From assembly GCF_001434575.1 (NCBI RefSeq), contig NZ_AZDA01000054.1, positions 1 to 43,697 of the forward strand: DNA of 43,697 bases. Reading direction: 5' to 3'. Source of the stretch: Loigolactobacillus bifermentans DSM 20003. Its GTDB lineage: Bacteria; Bacillota; Bacilli; Lactobacillales; Lactobacillaceae. Positions 1 to 6,265 of the stretch are shown piece by piece. Made by a program: the position numbers and the translations under genes. Under the pieces are notes generated by a model, which was not told the origin of the DNA, made no database searches, and saw only the letters and a list, made by a program, of their open reading frames with translations. Numbering within the stretch: the stretch's first letter is position 1; every line of letters starts with the position of its first letter.

Positions 1-239
1 CCATGATACCGGGGTGACACTGTACTTGGAGAACTTATGGTGAATAATTCAGGTTTATAGCGTTTTGCTAAAATATCATCTAACCCATTTTCAACGTGTT
101 GCATCATGCATTTTAATTCATCAACACTCGGTGGCGCTTTGCGGATATAGCGCTTCACATAAGGAATCTGGTGATCTTCCAACCATTGAACGGCCTTACG
201 AGACGATGTGCAATTTGAGCTGTAGAATAATGTGATCAT
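1..239 (-). CDS. spx: Spx/ArsC-family transcriptional regulator, 3' end outside window
   Basis: The minus strand opens with ATG at 239-237 behind an AAGGAG ribosome binding site. It reads 79 codons before leaving the window, so only the N-terminal part is present. The first residues, MITLFYSSNCTSSRKA, are the thioredoxin-like first strand and helix of the Spx/ArsC family, followed by a basic segment (KRYIRK) and a helix rich in M and H. Spx proteins bind the RNA polymerase alpha C-terminal domain and redirect transcription under disulphide stress. Typical redox-sensing Spx has CxxC here; this copy has CTSS, so the second cysteine is replaced by serine. It is probably one of several Spx paralogues. 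The length and C-terminal features cannot be judged. The family call is firm and the exact paralogue is not. Confidence 0.8.
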   Translation of the reverse strand, partial: MITLFYSSNCTSSRKAVQWLEDHQIPYVKRYIRKAPPSVDELKCMMQHVENGLDDILAKRYKPELFTISSPSTVSPRYH

Positions 240-526
240 GAGCTTCACTCTCCTTAATGAGTTATGGCGATTTGTCAATGCAAATCTTCAATTTAGTCTA
301 TTTCTAATTGTTTATTTTATGGTACTTGCCAGTTACACCCTTTAAGCCAGCATTACAAAATATTCTTTTGTTTCAGCTGCTGTAACCGCTTTTCAATGAT
401 TTTATAATATCATCTTTTTCTTATGATTTCTATAACATTAACAAAAAGATTGAACTTAATTCACAATTTGTTCACATTTTGCTTTTTATATGACAAACCC
501 GTAACAGAATAGGCTTTATGGATAAT
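240..526. other. AT-rich intergenic region, no gene seen
   Basis: These 287 bases lie upstream of the minus-strand spx gene and probably hold its promoter. The stretch is AT-rich. I see no open reading frame with a ribosome binding site and no strong dyad besides the terminator that follows it. Confidence 0.4.
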
Positions 527-527
527 A

Positions 528-560
528 AAAAGCCAGATTGAGGGACTCAATCTGGCTTTT
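528..560. terminator. Rho-independent terminator
   Basis: A 15-bp perfect stem (528-542 with 546-560, loop GGA) carries an A run on the left and a T run on the right, so it can act in both directions. On the minus strand it lies just after the stop of the histidine phosphatase gene. Confidence 0.85.
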
Positions 561-574
561 CTTTAGCAAATAAA

Positions 575-1186
575 TTAATAAATGCGGTTGAAATATTCTA
601 ATACTTGCTGACCCTTAGCCGTGACCCTAATTTTCGTCACACTGGTATTATCGGGCTCCGGTACTGCCAACGGATGCGGTACTTGTAATGCATTCACGAC
701 AAAACTCCGCACGGTAAACCCATGGGTGACCACGACCAACTTTCCCGTTGGATAGTCGCGGACTTTCTCAGCGACAAAGTCTGCCACTCGGCGCTCAACG
801 TCCGCAAAGGTTTCACCACCAGCTTCTGCCGCATAGGCCGGTAACACATCACCAGTTAAATCACTAAATAGTGCTGGGTACTGTTGTTTGAGCTCCGCAT
901 TAAGTTGGCCGTCCCAGCGACCATACGAAATTTCCAATAACCGCTGATCCACGGTTTGCGGTAGCGCTGCCGTTTGATTTACAATTGCTGCTGTTTGCTG
1001 TGTCCGAATCAAGGGACTTACAAATAGCTGATCGGCAAAATCAATCGCAAAATGATCATGTAACCGCTGTGCTTGCTGTTGACCAGTTTCATTTAAGTGG
1101 GTAATGGCCGTATTCGTCGTCCCTTGCTTAATGCCTTGGGTGTTGCCCGTTGTTTGACCGTGACGGATCAGGTAAAATTCAGTCAT
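575..1186 (-). CDS. Histidine phosphatase family protein (phosphoglycerate mutase-like)
   Basis: A 203-residue cytosolic phosphatase of the histidine phosphatase (PhoE/GpmB) superfamily. The start MTEFYLIRHG is chosen because it places the catalytic RHG motif (R8, H9, G10) at the usual N-terminal position; the frame stays open upstream to 1252, but those residues look non-coding. Other family residues are visible: R61 in PLIRTQQT, an acidic residue near E85 in LLEISYGRW, and the second catalytic histidine H155 in VVVTHGFTVR. The protein forms a phosphohistidine at H9 during phosphate transfer. The substrate cannot be read from sequence; many lactobacillus homologues are annotated as phosphoglycerate mutase without evidence. 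It is monocistronic, ends at a strong terminator, and is divergent from the acetyltransferase gene. Confidence 0.85.
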   Translation of the reverse strand: MTEFYLIRHGQTTGNTQGIKQGTTNTAITHLNETGQQQAQRLHDHFAIDFADQLFVSPLIRTQQTAAIVNQTAALPQTVDQRLLEISYGRWDGQLNAELKQQYPALFSDLTGDVLPAYAAEAGGETFADVERRVADFVAEKVRDYPTGKLVVVTHGFTVRSFVVNALQVPHPLAVPEPDNTSVTKIRVTAKGQQVLEYFNRIY

Positions 1187-1324
1187 TTCATGCCTACTTT
1201 CCGTAGCGACGCTACAAATTCGTTTGCCTATCATCATAGCGCCAACTTCCAAGTATCGTCAATGTACGTTTGCCAGTAACTCATGTTATGATGAGCATAT
1301 GCTAATCATTAAGGGGATCTCGCG

Positions 1325-1831
1325 ATGACACCATTTGAAATTTATCATCCATTAATGAGTCAAAATTTAGTTTTAGACTGGCTCACAACTTTTCCATTAA
1401 AGGACGTTTTCCGGCTTCAACAAGATGCAACCCTTGCGGCTCAAAAGCAACGTGCCCCCATTACAGACATGACTGCTGCGGCTCAGGCAATCAATCAAAT
1501 GATGCACCATGTCATGCGCAATGACTGCTTGGTCTGGGGTGTTGGGCTTAAACCGGCCAAACAGCTCGTTGGAATGGTACAACTCACCCCACACCAACAA
1601 ACGGCTCAGGTGGTATTGGACTTCTTCCCGAACCAGCAAATCCCGACCATTTTAAACGAAACTTTGCAACGTGTTGGCCAGTTAGCTTTACACGAATTTG
1701 ATTGTACAACACTTGAAATCACCTTAAAACCAACTGAGCACCATTTAGCACAGCTGCTCACGCAGCAAGGGTTTCGCCAAATCAGCACGCAGGCTTATCA
1801 AATCGCCTTAACGGCACAGGAAATGCAATAG
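1325..1831 (+). CDS. GNAT family N-acetyltransferase (probable)
   Basis: A 168-residue soluble protein starting at ATG 1325 behind AAGGGG at 1311-1316. Its layout resembles RimJ/RimL-type GNAT enzymes: an N-terminal strand, a helix with PITDMTAAAQAINQMMHH, a central strand VWGVGLKPAKQLVGMVQL, and a C-terminal half ending LLTQQGFRQISTQAYQIAL, which matches the usual 'GF' turn before the last GNAT strand. The acetyl-CoA loop (Q/RxxGxG/A) is poorly preserved, with NETLQRVGQLAL in its place, so activity is uncertain. GNAT enzymes transfer an acetyl group from acetyl-CoA to an amine; no substrate is suggested here. It is alone in its transcription unit, divergent from the phosphatase. Confidence 0.6.
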   Translation: MTPFEIYHPLMSQNLVLDWLTTFPLKDVFRLQQDATLAAQKQRAPITDMTAAAQAINQMMHHVMRNDCLVWGVGLKPAKQLVGMVQLTPHQQTAQVVLDFFPNQQIPTILNETLQRVGQLALHEFDCTTLEITLKPTEHHLAQLLTQQGFRQISTQAYQIALTAQEMQ

Positions 1832-1842
1832 GCCAGTCGTTC

Positions 1843-1862
1843 AGCGCGCTAGCAAGCGCGCT
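1843..1862. terminator. GC-rich hairpin, weak terminator candidate
   Basis: AGCGCGC (1843-1849), loop TAGCAA, GCGCGCT (1856-1862). It lies 12 nt after the acetyltransferase stop but has no real T run, so it is only a weak terminator candidate. Confidence 0.35.
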
Positions 1863-1923
1863 TGATGATTGAAATTACTTTATTTTAGGCAATGAATGCA
1901 TTTACAAACGTAAATAATTTTTA

Positions 1924-1951
1924 TTGACATGACTCAAAATGAGTGTAAGAT
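1924..1951 (+). promoter_or_regulatory. Promoter of the T-box leader / amino-acid ABC operon
   Basis: A perfect -35 TTGACA at 1924-1929 and -10 TAAGAT at 1946-1951 are separated by 16 bp. Transcription would start near 1958, just before the T-box stem I. Confidence 0.7.
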
Positions 1952-2157
1952 TAGAACCAAGTCAAATACTTAGCTTCGATGGGAAGATTAGCCTAAACCG
2001 TTTAGCACAGAGAACTTCGTCAGGTGGAAAGAAGTGTAACATTTAGGTGAAGATGAACCTGGAGCCCGATTTTTGGTCAGCTGGCTAAAAATCCGTTTTG
2101 TTAGCGATACATAACAACAACGTATCTCAAATATTATGCAGAAAAGGAGTGAGCCAC

Positions 2158-2223
2158 ATGTTAAATCAAGACTGTTGTTGTCAATTGAATATGAACCACT
2201 CACTTCTAAAATTCAGCCTGTAA
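2158..2223 (+). CDS. Candidate 21-codon leader peptide with Cys-Cys-Cys, inside the T-box leader
   Basis: ATG at 2158 is preceded by AAAAGGAG (2142-2149), 8 nt away, an excellent ribosome binding site. The frame reads MLNQDCCCQLN followed by ten more residues and stops with TAA at 2221. Three consecutive TGT codons (2173-2181) are typical of cysteine-sensing leader peptides. The same bases could instead be structural: GTTGTTGT (2174-2181) is complementary to ACAACAAC (2114-2121), and the SD region GGAGTGAG (2146-2153) can pair with CTCACTTC (2199-2206) with one wobble. These pairings would fit the stem II/III region of a T-box. Translation of the frame is therefore a hypothesis. Confidence 0.45.
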   Translation: MLNQDCCCQLNMNHSLLKFSL

Positions 2224-2344
2224 TGTCATCGTAAGCGTTATTTTCATTAAGTGCTTATTTGTGCGGGCGTCATAATGTCGCGATGCGCTTAATTGAGTTT
2301 AAGTTATCAAGCTTAAAAAAGCTGGGTGGTACCACGTTAATTCG

Positions 2345-2375
2345 TCCCGACATCGTGATCGATGTCGGGATTTTT
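2345..2375 (+). terminator. T-box regulated terminator
   Basis: TCCCGACATC (2345-2354), loop GTGATC, GATGTCGGGA (2361-2370), followed by a T run. It begins about 9 nt after the T-box core and would compete with the antiterminator. Confidence 0.9.
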
Positions 2376-2410
2376 CTTTTTCCCAGTAAATGAATCAAAG
2401 TACATTGCAC

Positions 2411-2560
2411 CATCATTTTGCGCTTGCAAAATAATCCGTTGTCTTTTAGGAGGCCCATGTGTCCTGCGGGGTGGTTTGACCCCACAAGACTGGTGATCCT
2501 CCGGTAATCACCATTTTGCGCTTGCAAAATAAACATCTGTGCTTTTAGGAGGTTGTTCTT
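2411..2560 (+). promoter_or_regulatory. Duplicated-SD / anti-SD leader element, copy 1
   Basis: Order of parts: hairpin ATTTTGC-GCTT-GCAAAAT (2415-2432); SD1 AGGAGG (2448-2453); hairpin GTCCTGCGGGG...CCCCACAAGAC (2461-2490); anti-SD CCTCC (2498-2502); a second copy of the ATTTTGC hairpin (2513-2530); SD2 AGGAGG (2547-2552), 8 nt before the permease start. SD1 and SD2 are 99 nt apart. CCTCC can pair with either SD1 or SD2, giving two exclusive folds. An ATG 3 nt after SD1 opens a 16-codon frame (2457-2507) that ends just past the anti-SD, but this frame is not kept in the other two copies. Function is inferred only. Confidence 0.6.
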
Positions 2561-3220
2561 ATGAGTTGGAGTGTTGTTCAACAAAGCATTCCCATATTCG
2601 GTCAAGCATTCTGGTTAACCCTAAAATTGTCGTTTTACGGCATTATTGGTGCCAGTATTCTCGGACTGCTCGCCAGTTTTATCCGCTACTTTGAAATGCC
2701 GGTATTACAGCGTATTGCTGGTATGTATATTGAATTATCACGTAACACGCCTTTATTGATTCAGTTATTCTTTATCTACTATGCTTTTCCTGAAATCGGG
2801 ATCAAGCTGTCGGCCCAAACTAGTGGGATCATTGGGCTGATTTTCTTAGGTGGTAGTTATATGGCCGCGGCTTTTACCGGCGGGTTAAACGGGGTTGATA
2901 AGATTCAAGTTGAATCTGGTAAAGCGATTGGTCTGACGAATTGGCAGCTGGCGCGTTACGTGGTGTTGCCCCAAGGGTTGTCACTTAGTGTCCCTGCCAT
3001 TGCTGCTAACGTGATTTTTCTGATTAAGGAAACCTCAATTTTTACCGTCATCGCCATTCCAGAATTAACCAATACCGCATTGGACCAAATCGGGATGTAC
3101 TATCACACAGACGAATCGTTACTGTTGTTAGTCATCGGTTATGCCATTATTTTGATTCCATTATCGATCTTGCTCACTTGGCTGGAAAGGAGGGCTCGTT
3201 ATGGCGCATTCGGGAATTAA
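2561..3220 (+). CDS. Amino-acid ABC transporter permease (His/Glu/Gln/Arg type), subunit 1
   Basis: A 219-residue integral membrane protein of the polar amino-acid uptake family. Several hydrophobic segments are visible from about residue 15 onward, including FWLTLKLSFYGIIGASILGLLASF. The cytoplasmic EAA-type loop follows the family pattern (ESGKAIGLTNWQLARYVVLPQGL, about residues 126-148) and contacts the ATPase. The start is ATG 2561, 8 nt after SD2 of the leader element. The gene is first in a four-gene operon and overlaps the next permease by 20 nt, suggesting translational coupling and a heterodimeric membrane unit. Control lies in the upstream T-box. The substrate is probably a small polar or sulphur amino acid, as judged from the binding protein at 4661. 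Confidence 0.9.
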   Translation: MSWSVVQQSIPIFGQAFWLTLKLSFYGIIGASILGLLASFIRYFEMPVLQRIAGMYIELSRNTPLLIQLFFIYYAFPEIGIKLSAQTSGIIGLIFLGGSYMAAAFTGGLNGVDKIQVESGKAIGLTNWQLARYVVLPQGLSLSVPAIAANVIFLIKETSIFTVIAIPELTNTALDQIGMYYHTDESLLLLVIGYAIILIPLSILLTWLERRARYGAFGN

Positions 3221-3887
3221 TATTTTATTTGAAGGTCGTAACTTCACCCGCCTACTCGGTGGTTTATGGATCTCCGCTAAAATTGCGGTGATTGCGATTA
3301 TCTTAGGTATTTTGTTGGGCATTATTTTTGGGGCATTACGCACCCTACATAATCCTGTTTTACGATTTGTTTTACGGATCTATTTGGAATTTTTCCGAAT
3401 CGTTCCTACTGTTGTGTTACTCTTTTTGTTCTATTATATTCTGCCAAAAAACTTCAATATGAACTTAGGTGCCGAAACCGTCGCAATTTTAGTCTTCACC
3501 TTGTGGGTCGCTGCTGAAATGAGTGATATTGTGCGCGGAGGGTTGATCTCAGTCCCACCGCATCAAGTTGAAGCTGGCGAAGCAATTGGCCTTAATCGAC
3601 TGCAACTTTACTATTATGTCTTGCTGCCACAGTCGATCAAGCTCATGATTCCAGCAACCATCAACTTAACCAGTCGTGTGATCAAGACCACCTCGCTGTT
3701 GCTGTTGATCAGTGTCATGGATGTCATCAACATCGGCCAACAAATTATCGAAGCAAATAGCCAACATTATCAAAACGGCGCGTTCTGGGTTTATGGATTT
3801 ATTTTCATTTTATACTTTATCCTCTGTTACCCACTTTCACTTTGGGCCCGTCATATTGAACGAAAGGAGCTGGCAGAAAATGCCTGA
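3201..3887 (+). CDS. Amino-acid ABC transporter permease, subunit 2
   Basis: A 228-residue partner permease, started by ATG 3201 inside the end of the first permease; AAAGGAGGG lies just upstream. It has the same fold: hydrophobic segments from about residue 15, and the conserved EAA loop EAGEAIGLNRLQLYYYVLLPQS near residues 125-146. HAAT-family importers often use two different permeases, as here. The last codons overlap the ATPase start by 8 nt, so the three genes look tightly coupled. No truncation or frame break is visible. Confidence 0.9.
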   Translation: MAHSGINILFEGRNFTRLLGGLWISAKIAVIAIILGILLGIIFGALRTLHNPVLRFVLRIYLEFFRIVPTVVLLFLFYYILPKNFNMNLGAETVAILVFTLWVAAEMSDIVRGGLISVPPHQVEAGEAIGLNRLQLYYYVLLPQSIKLMIPATINLTSRVIKTTSLLLLISVMDVINIGQQIIEANSQHYQNGAFWVYGFIFILYFILCYPLSLWARHIERKELAENA

Positions 3888-4617
3888 TAAATTATTAACG
3901 GTTAGCCATCTCAATAAAAGTTATGGCAAAAAGCCAGTATTACATGATATTAATCTCGAAGTCGAAAAGGCCAGCGTTACGGTGCTACTTGGGCCTTCTG
4001 GATCTGGTAAAAGTACCTTGATCCGGTGTTTAAATGGCTTAGAAGATTTTCAATCTGGTCAAATTGACTTTATGGATCAAACCATTAAGCCGGGATTTAA
4101 AAAATGGCAACCCATTCGTCAGCATATTGGCATGGTGTTTCAAAGCTATGATTTATTCCCAAACCGTACTGTTTTGGATAACATTTTGTTAGGCCCATTA
4201 AAAGTCCAAAAACGGGACAAACACGAAGCGACTGAACAAGCCATGCAATTACTAAAAGAAGTGCAACTGGCCGATTACGCAAATGTTTATCCGCGGCAAT
4301 TGTCTGGGGGGCAAAAACAGCGCATCGCCATTGTGCGGGCGCTGGCGCTAAAACCAGAATTCATGTTATTCGATGAAGTCACCGCCTCGCTTGATCCAGA
4401 AATGGTGCGTGGCGTCCTTGAAGTCATGTTACAACTGGCCCATCAAAAAATGACCATGTTAGTGGTCACGCACGAAATGAATTTCGCGCAACAAATTGCC
4501 GATCAAGTCTTGTTCCTTGAAGCCGGCAAAATCGTCGAGGCATCATCAGGCCAAACATTCTTTACCCAGCCTAAAACAGAGCGGGCACAAGAATTCTTAA
4601 ACAGTATGGCCTTTTAA
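3880..4617 (+). CDS. Amino-acid ABC transporter ATP-binding protein (GlnQ-like)
   Basis: A 245-residue cytoplasmic ATPase that powers the two upstream permeases. ATG 3880 is chosen because GAAAGGAGC lies upstream and the product then starts MPDKLLTVSHLNKSYG, the usual beginning of this family. Walker A is GPSGSGKST (residues 38-46), the Q-loop is MVFQSYDLFP, the signature is LSGGQKQR, Walker B is LMFDEVTASLDP, and the switch histidine is in VVTHEM. The frame remains open upstream into the permease gene, but that part is only a shadow. The family couples ATP hydrolysis to uptake of polar amino acids. Confidence 0.93.
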   Translation: MPDKLLTVSHLNKSYGKKPVLHDINLEVEKASVTVLLGPSGSGKSTLIRCLNGLEDFQSGQIDFMDQTIKPGFKKWQPIRQHIGMVFQSYDLFPNRTVLDNILLGPLKVQKRDKHEATEQAMQLLKEVQLADYANVYPRQLSGGQKQRIAIVRALALKPEFMLFDEVTASLDPEMVRGVLEVMLQLAHQKMTMLVVTHEMNFAQQIADQVLFLEAGKIVEASSGQTFFTQPKTERAQEFLNSMAF

Positions 4618-4660
4618 TAAAATTTGTTCACTATAATATATTTAAACTATGGGGGTTTGA

Positions 4661-5497
4661 ATGATGAAAAAGAAATCTGTATTAAAGTTTAGTTTAGCCT
4701 TTGCTGCGGCCCTTTCTGTTGCAGCGATTGCACCACAACCAACAAAAGCCGCTAGCAATGCTTCCTCTGTTAGCGCCATTAAGAAACGCGGCACAATCAA
4801 AATTGCCGTTTTCGGTGACTTACCACCTTATGGTTGGGTGACCAAATCAGGTAAACGGACTGGTTACGATGTTGCCTTAGCCCGCCAAGTTGGGAAAGAC
4901 TTAGGAACAAAGGTGAAATTCGTCCAAGTTAACGCTGACAGCCGGGTCGATGCCTTAAACTCTAACAAGGTCGATATGGTTTTAGCTAACTTTACCGTGA
5001 CACCTGAACGGAAACAAGCCGTTAGCTTCGCTAAACCTTACATGAAGGTTTCAATCGGTGTTGTTTCACCTAAGAAGAAAGTCATTACCAAAGCCAGCCA
5101 ATTAAAGGGCAAGAGCTTGATTGTCACCAAAGGGACCACTGCTGAAAACTACTTCACAACGAAGCAAAAAGGCGTCACATTGCAAAAGTACGATTCAAAG
5201 ACGCAACAATTTAACGCTTTGAAAAATGGCCGTGCCGCTGCTTTAGCCGATGATAACTCTTACTTGTTTGCTTGGGTTAAGAACCACAAAAACTATAAAG
5301 TCGGGATCAAGACTTTAGGCCCTAACCAATACATTGCACCTGGTATTAAGAAAGGCAACAAGAACTTAACCAGCTGGATGAACAAAGAAATTACGAAGTT
5401 AAACAAAAAGGGCTTCTTCAAGAAGGATTATAACGACAACTTGAAGCCATACTTCGGTTCTGACGTTAAGCCTAGCGACATTATTATTACCAAATAA
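4661..5497 (+). CDS. Amino-acid ABC transporter substrate-binding protein, CjaA-like, not a lipoprotein
   Basis: A 278-residue extracellular binding protein, started at ATG 4661 (or 4664) after GGGGG at 4651-4655. A signal peptide is clear (KKK, then a hydrophobic stretch, then a PTKA-A-type cleavage site near residue 30). There is no cysteine anywhere in the protein, so there is no lipobox; this is unusual for a Gram-positive binding protein. The mature part has the family motifs YGWV, GYDVALARQV, VDMVLANFTVTPERK and PYMKVSIGVVSP, which recall the Campylobacter CjaA cysteine-binding protein. The mature protein is very lysine-rich and may stay on the wall by charge. A TATAAT at 4632-4637 could be part of an internal promoter. 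Substrate assignment (cysteine or another small amino acid) is inference. Confidence 0.88.
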   Translation: MMKKKSVLKFSLAFAAALSVAAIAPQPTKAASNASSVSAIKKRGTIKIAVFGDLPPYGWVTKSGKRTGYDVALARQVGKDLGTKVKFVQVNADSRVDALNSNKVDMVLANFTVTPERKQAVSFAKPYMKVSIGVVSPKKKVITKASQLKGKSLIVTKGTTAENYFTTKQKGVTLQKYDSKTQQFNALKNGRAAALADDNSYLFAWVKNHKNYKVGIKTLGPNQYIAPGIKKGNKNLTSWMNKEITKLNKKGFFKKDYNDNLKPYFGSDVKPSDIIITK

Positions 5498-5513
5498 ATA
5501 AGCTTCGCAAGCA

Positions 5514-5545
5514 AAAAGCGCAAATCTCGATGGATTTGCGCTTTT
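5514..5545. terminator. Bidirectional terminator
   Basis: A 13-bp perfect stem (5514-5526 with 5533-5545, loop TCGATG) with A and T runs at its ends. It serves the binding-protein gene on the plus strand and lutC on the minus strand. Confidence 0.88.
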
Positions 5546-5554
5546 CGTTTGCAA

Positions 5555-6265
5555 TTAACAGTCTGTGACCACCACATAAACCACATCTAATGGCCCGTGG
5601 ACCCCAGTGACCAAATGCATTTCAATATCGCCTGAATTAGACGGTCCGGTAATGAAATGAATTGCCGAACTGCCTAAGCGACCGGCTTTAATTTCGTCGT
5701 CATACCAAGCAATGGCCTGGGTCGAACGCGGCACGATCCGTGATTGCGGCACAACGCTGATATAATGTTGCGGTAAAAAGTGGAAGGCACGGCCTTGTCC
5801 GGCGCCACTACTCACCGTAATGGTCCCTGACTCAGCTAACAGAAAATCCGCAAAACTAATACTTAAATTCGCATTTTCAGCTAACTTAAGGTTAGCCGCA
5901 CGTCCATTTTCAGCCTGCCAATAGTCAACTTGTTGCGTTTCCGCCAAGCTTTGTTGCCACGCCGTTAACTGAAATTGCTCAAAAGCCTTGGTGGTTGGCA
6001 GTAAAACTGGCCCCCCACCGCGTTCTTGGATCAACGTAGTCAACTGCGCACCTAATTGCGCCTTTGCCGTTGTCACAAAGGTCACCGGAATTTTTTCACT
6101 ATGGGTTTTGGCAGTTGCCAACAATTCAGCCGGCGTTTGATCAGCTAATGTCGTCTGCGGCAGATCACTGATTGGCTGGTATGGATGCTGCGCCAGCTGA
6201 TGTCGTGGCTGATCCAAGCGATCAGCTAAATGATTTAAGAATTTTTCACGATTAATGATTGTCAT
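5555..6265 (-). CDS. lutC: Lactate utilization protein C (LUD domain)
   Basis: A 236-residue cytosolic protein of the LutC/YkgG family, third subunit of the LutABC complex that oxidises L-lactate to pyruvate. The LUD domain covers roughly residues 60-235. Family motifs include FADFLLAESGTITVSSG (about 138-154), the RxxH-type stretch around FHFLPQHYISVVP, and the C-terminal FITGPSNSGDIEMHLVTGVHGP with its conserved GPS and GVHGP motifs. The start ATG overlaps the lutB stop (6262-6265), so translation is probably coupled. The gene is last in lutA-lutB-lutC and is followed by a strong bidirectional terminator. Confidence 0.93.
   Translation of the reverse strand: MTIINREKFLNHLADRLDQPRHQLAQHPYQPISDLPQTTLADQTPAELLATAKTHSEKIPVTFVTTAKAQLGAQLTTLIQERGGGPVLLPTTKAFEQFQLTAWQQSLAETQQVDYWQAENGRAANLKLAENANLSISFADFLLAESGTITVSSGAGQGRAFHFLPQHYISVVPQSRIVPRSTQAIAWYDDEIKAGRLGSSAIHFITGPSNSGDIEMHLVTGVHGPLDVVYVVVTDC

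Larger units (their letters stand above)
1958..2377 (+). promoter_or_regulatory. T-box leader (tRNA-sensing transcription attenuator)
   Basis: The leader shows T-box hallmarks. The stem I distal hairpin is ACTTC-GTCAGGTGGAAA-GAAGT, preceded by AGAGA. A GATGGGAAGA segment lies in the 5' strand, and the highly conserved T-box core GGGTGGTACCACG lies near 2324-2336, directly before a terminator. T-boxes bind a specific uncharged tRNA through a specifier codon and the tRNA acceptor end, switching an antiterminator on when the amino acid is scarce. The specifier loop around 2047-2064 reads GATGAACCTGG. ATG, AAC and CTG are all possible by eye, so the amino acid is not assigned. The element controls the downstream amino-acid importer. 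The middle of the leader holds a small ORF listed separately. Confidence 0.92.

Noticed and set aside
1843-1862. Similarity of the GCGCGCTAGC-type hairpin here to the repeat at 29775-29800
   Set aside because: Only about 11 bases (AGCGCGCTTGA) are shared, and GC-rich alternating sequence can match by chance; no wider homology flanks it.
3712-3879. Upstream extension of the ATPase frame into the permease gene
   Set aside because: The added residues overlap permease coding sequence, have no SD, and do not resemble the ABC family; ATG 3880 fits both.
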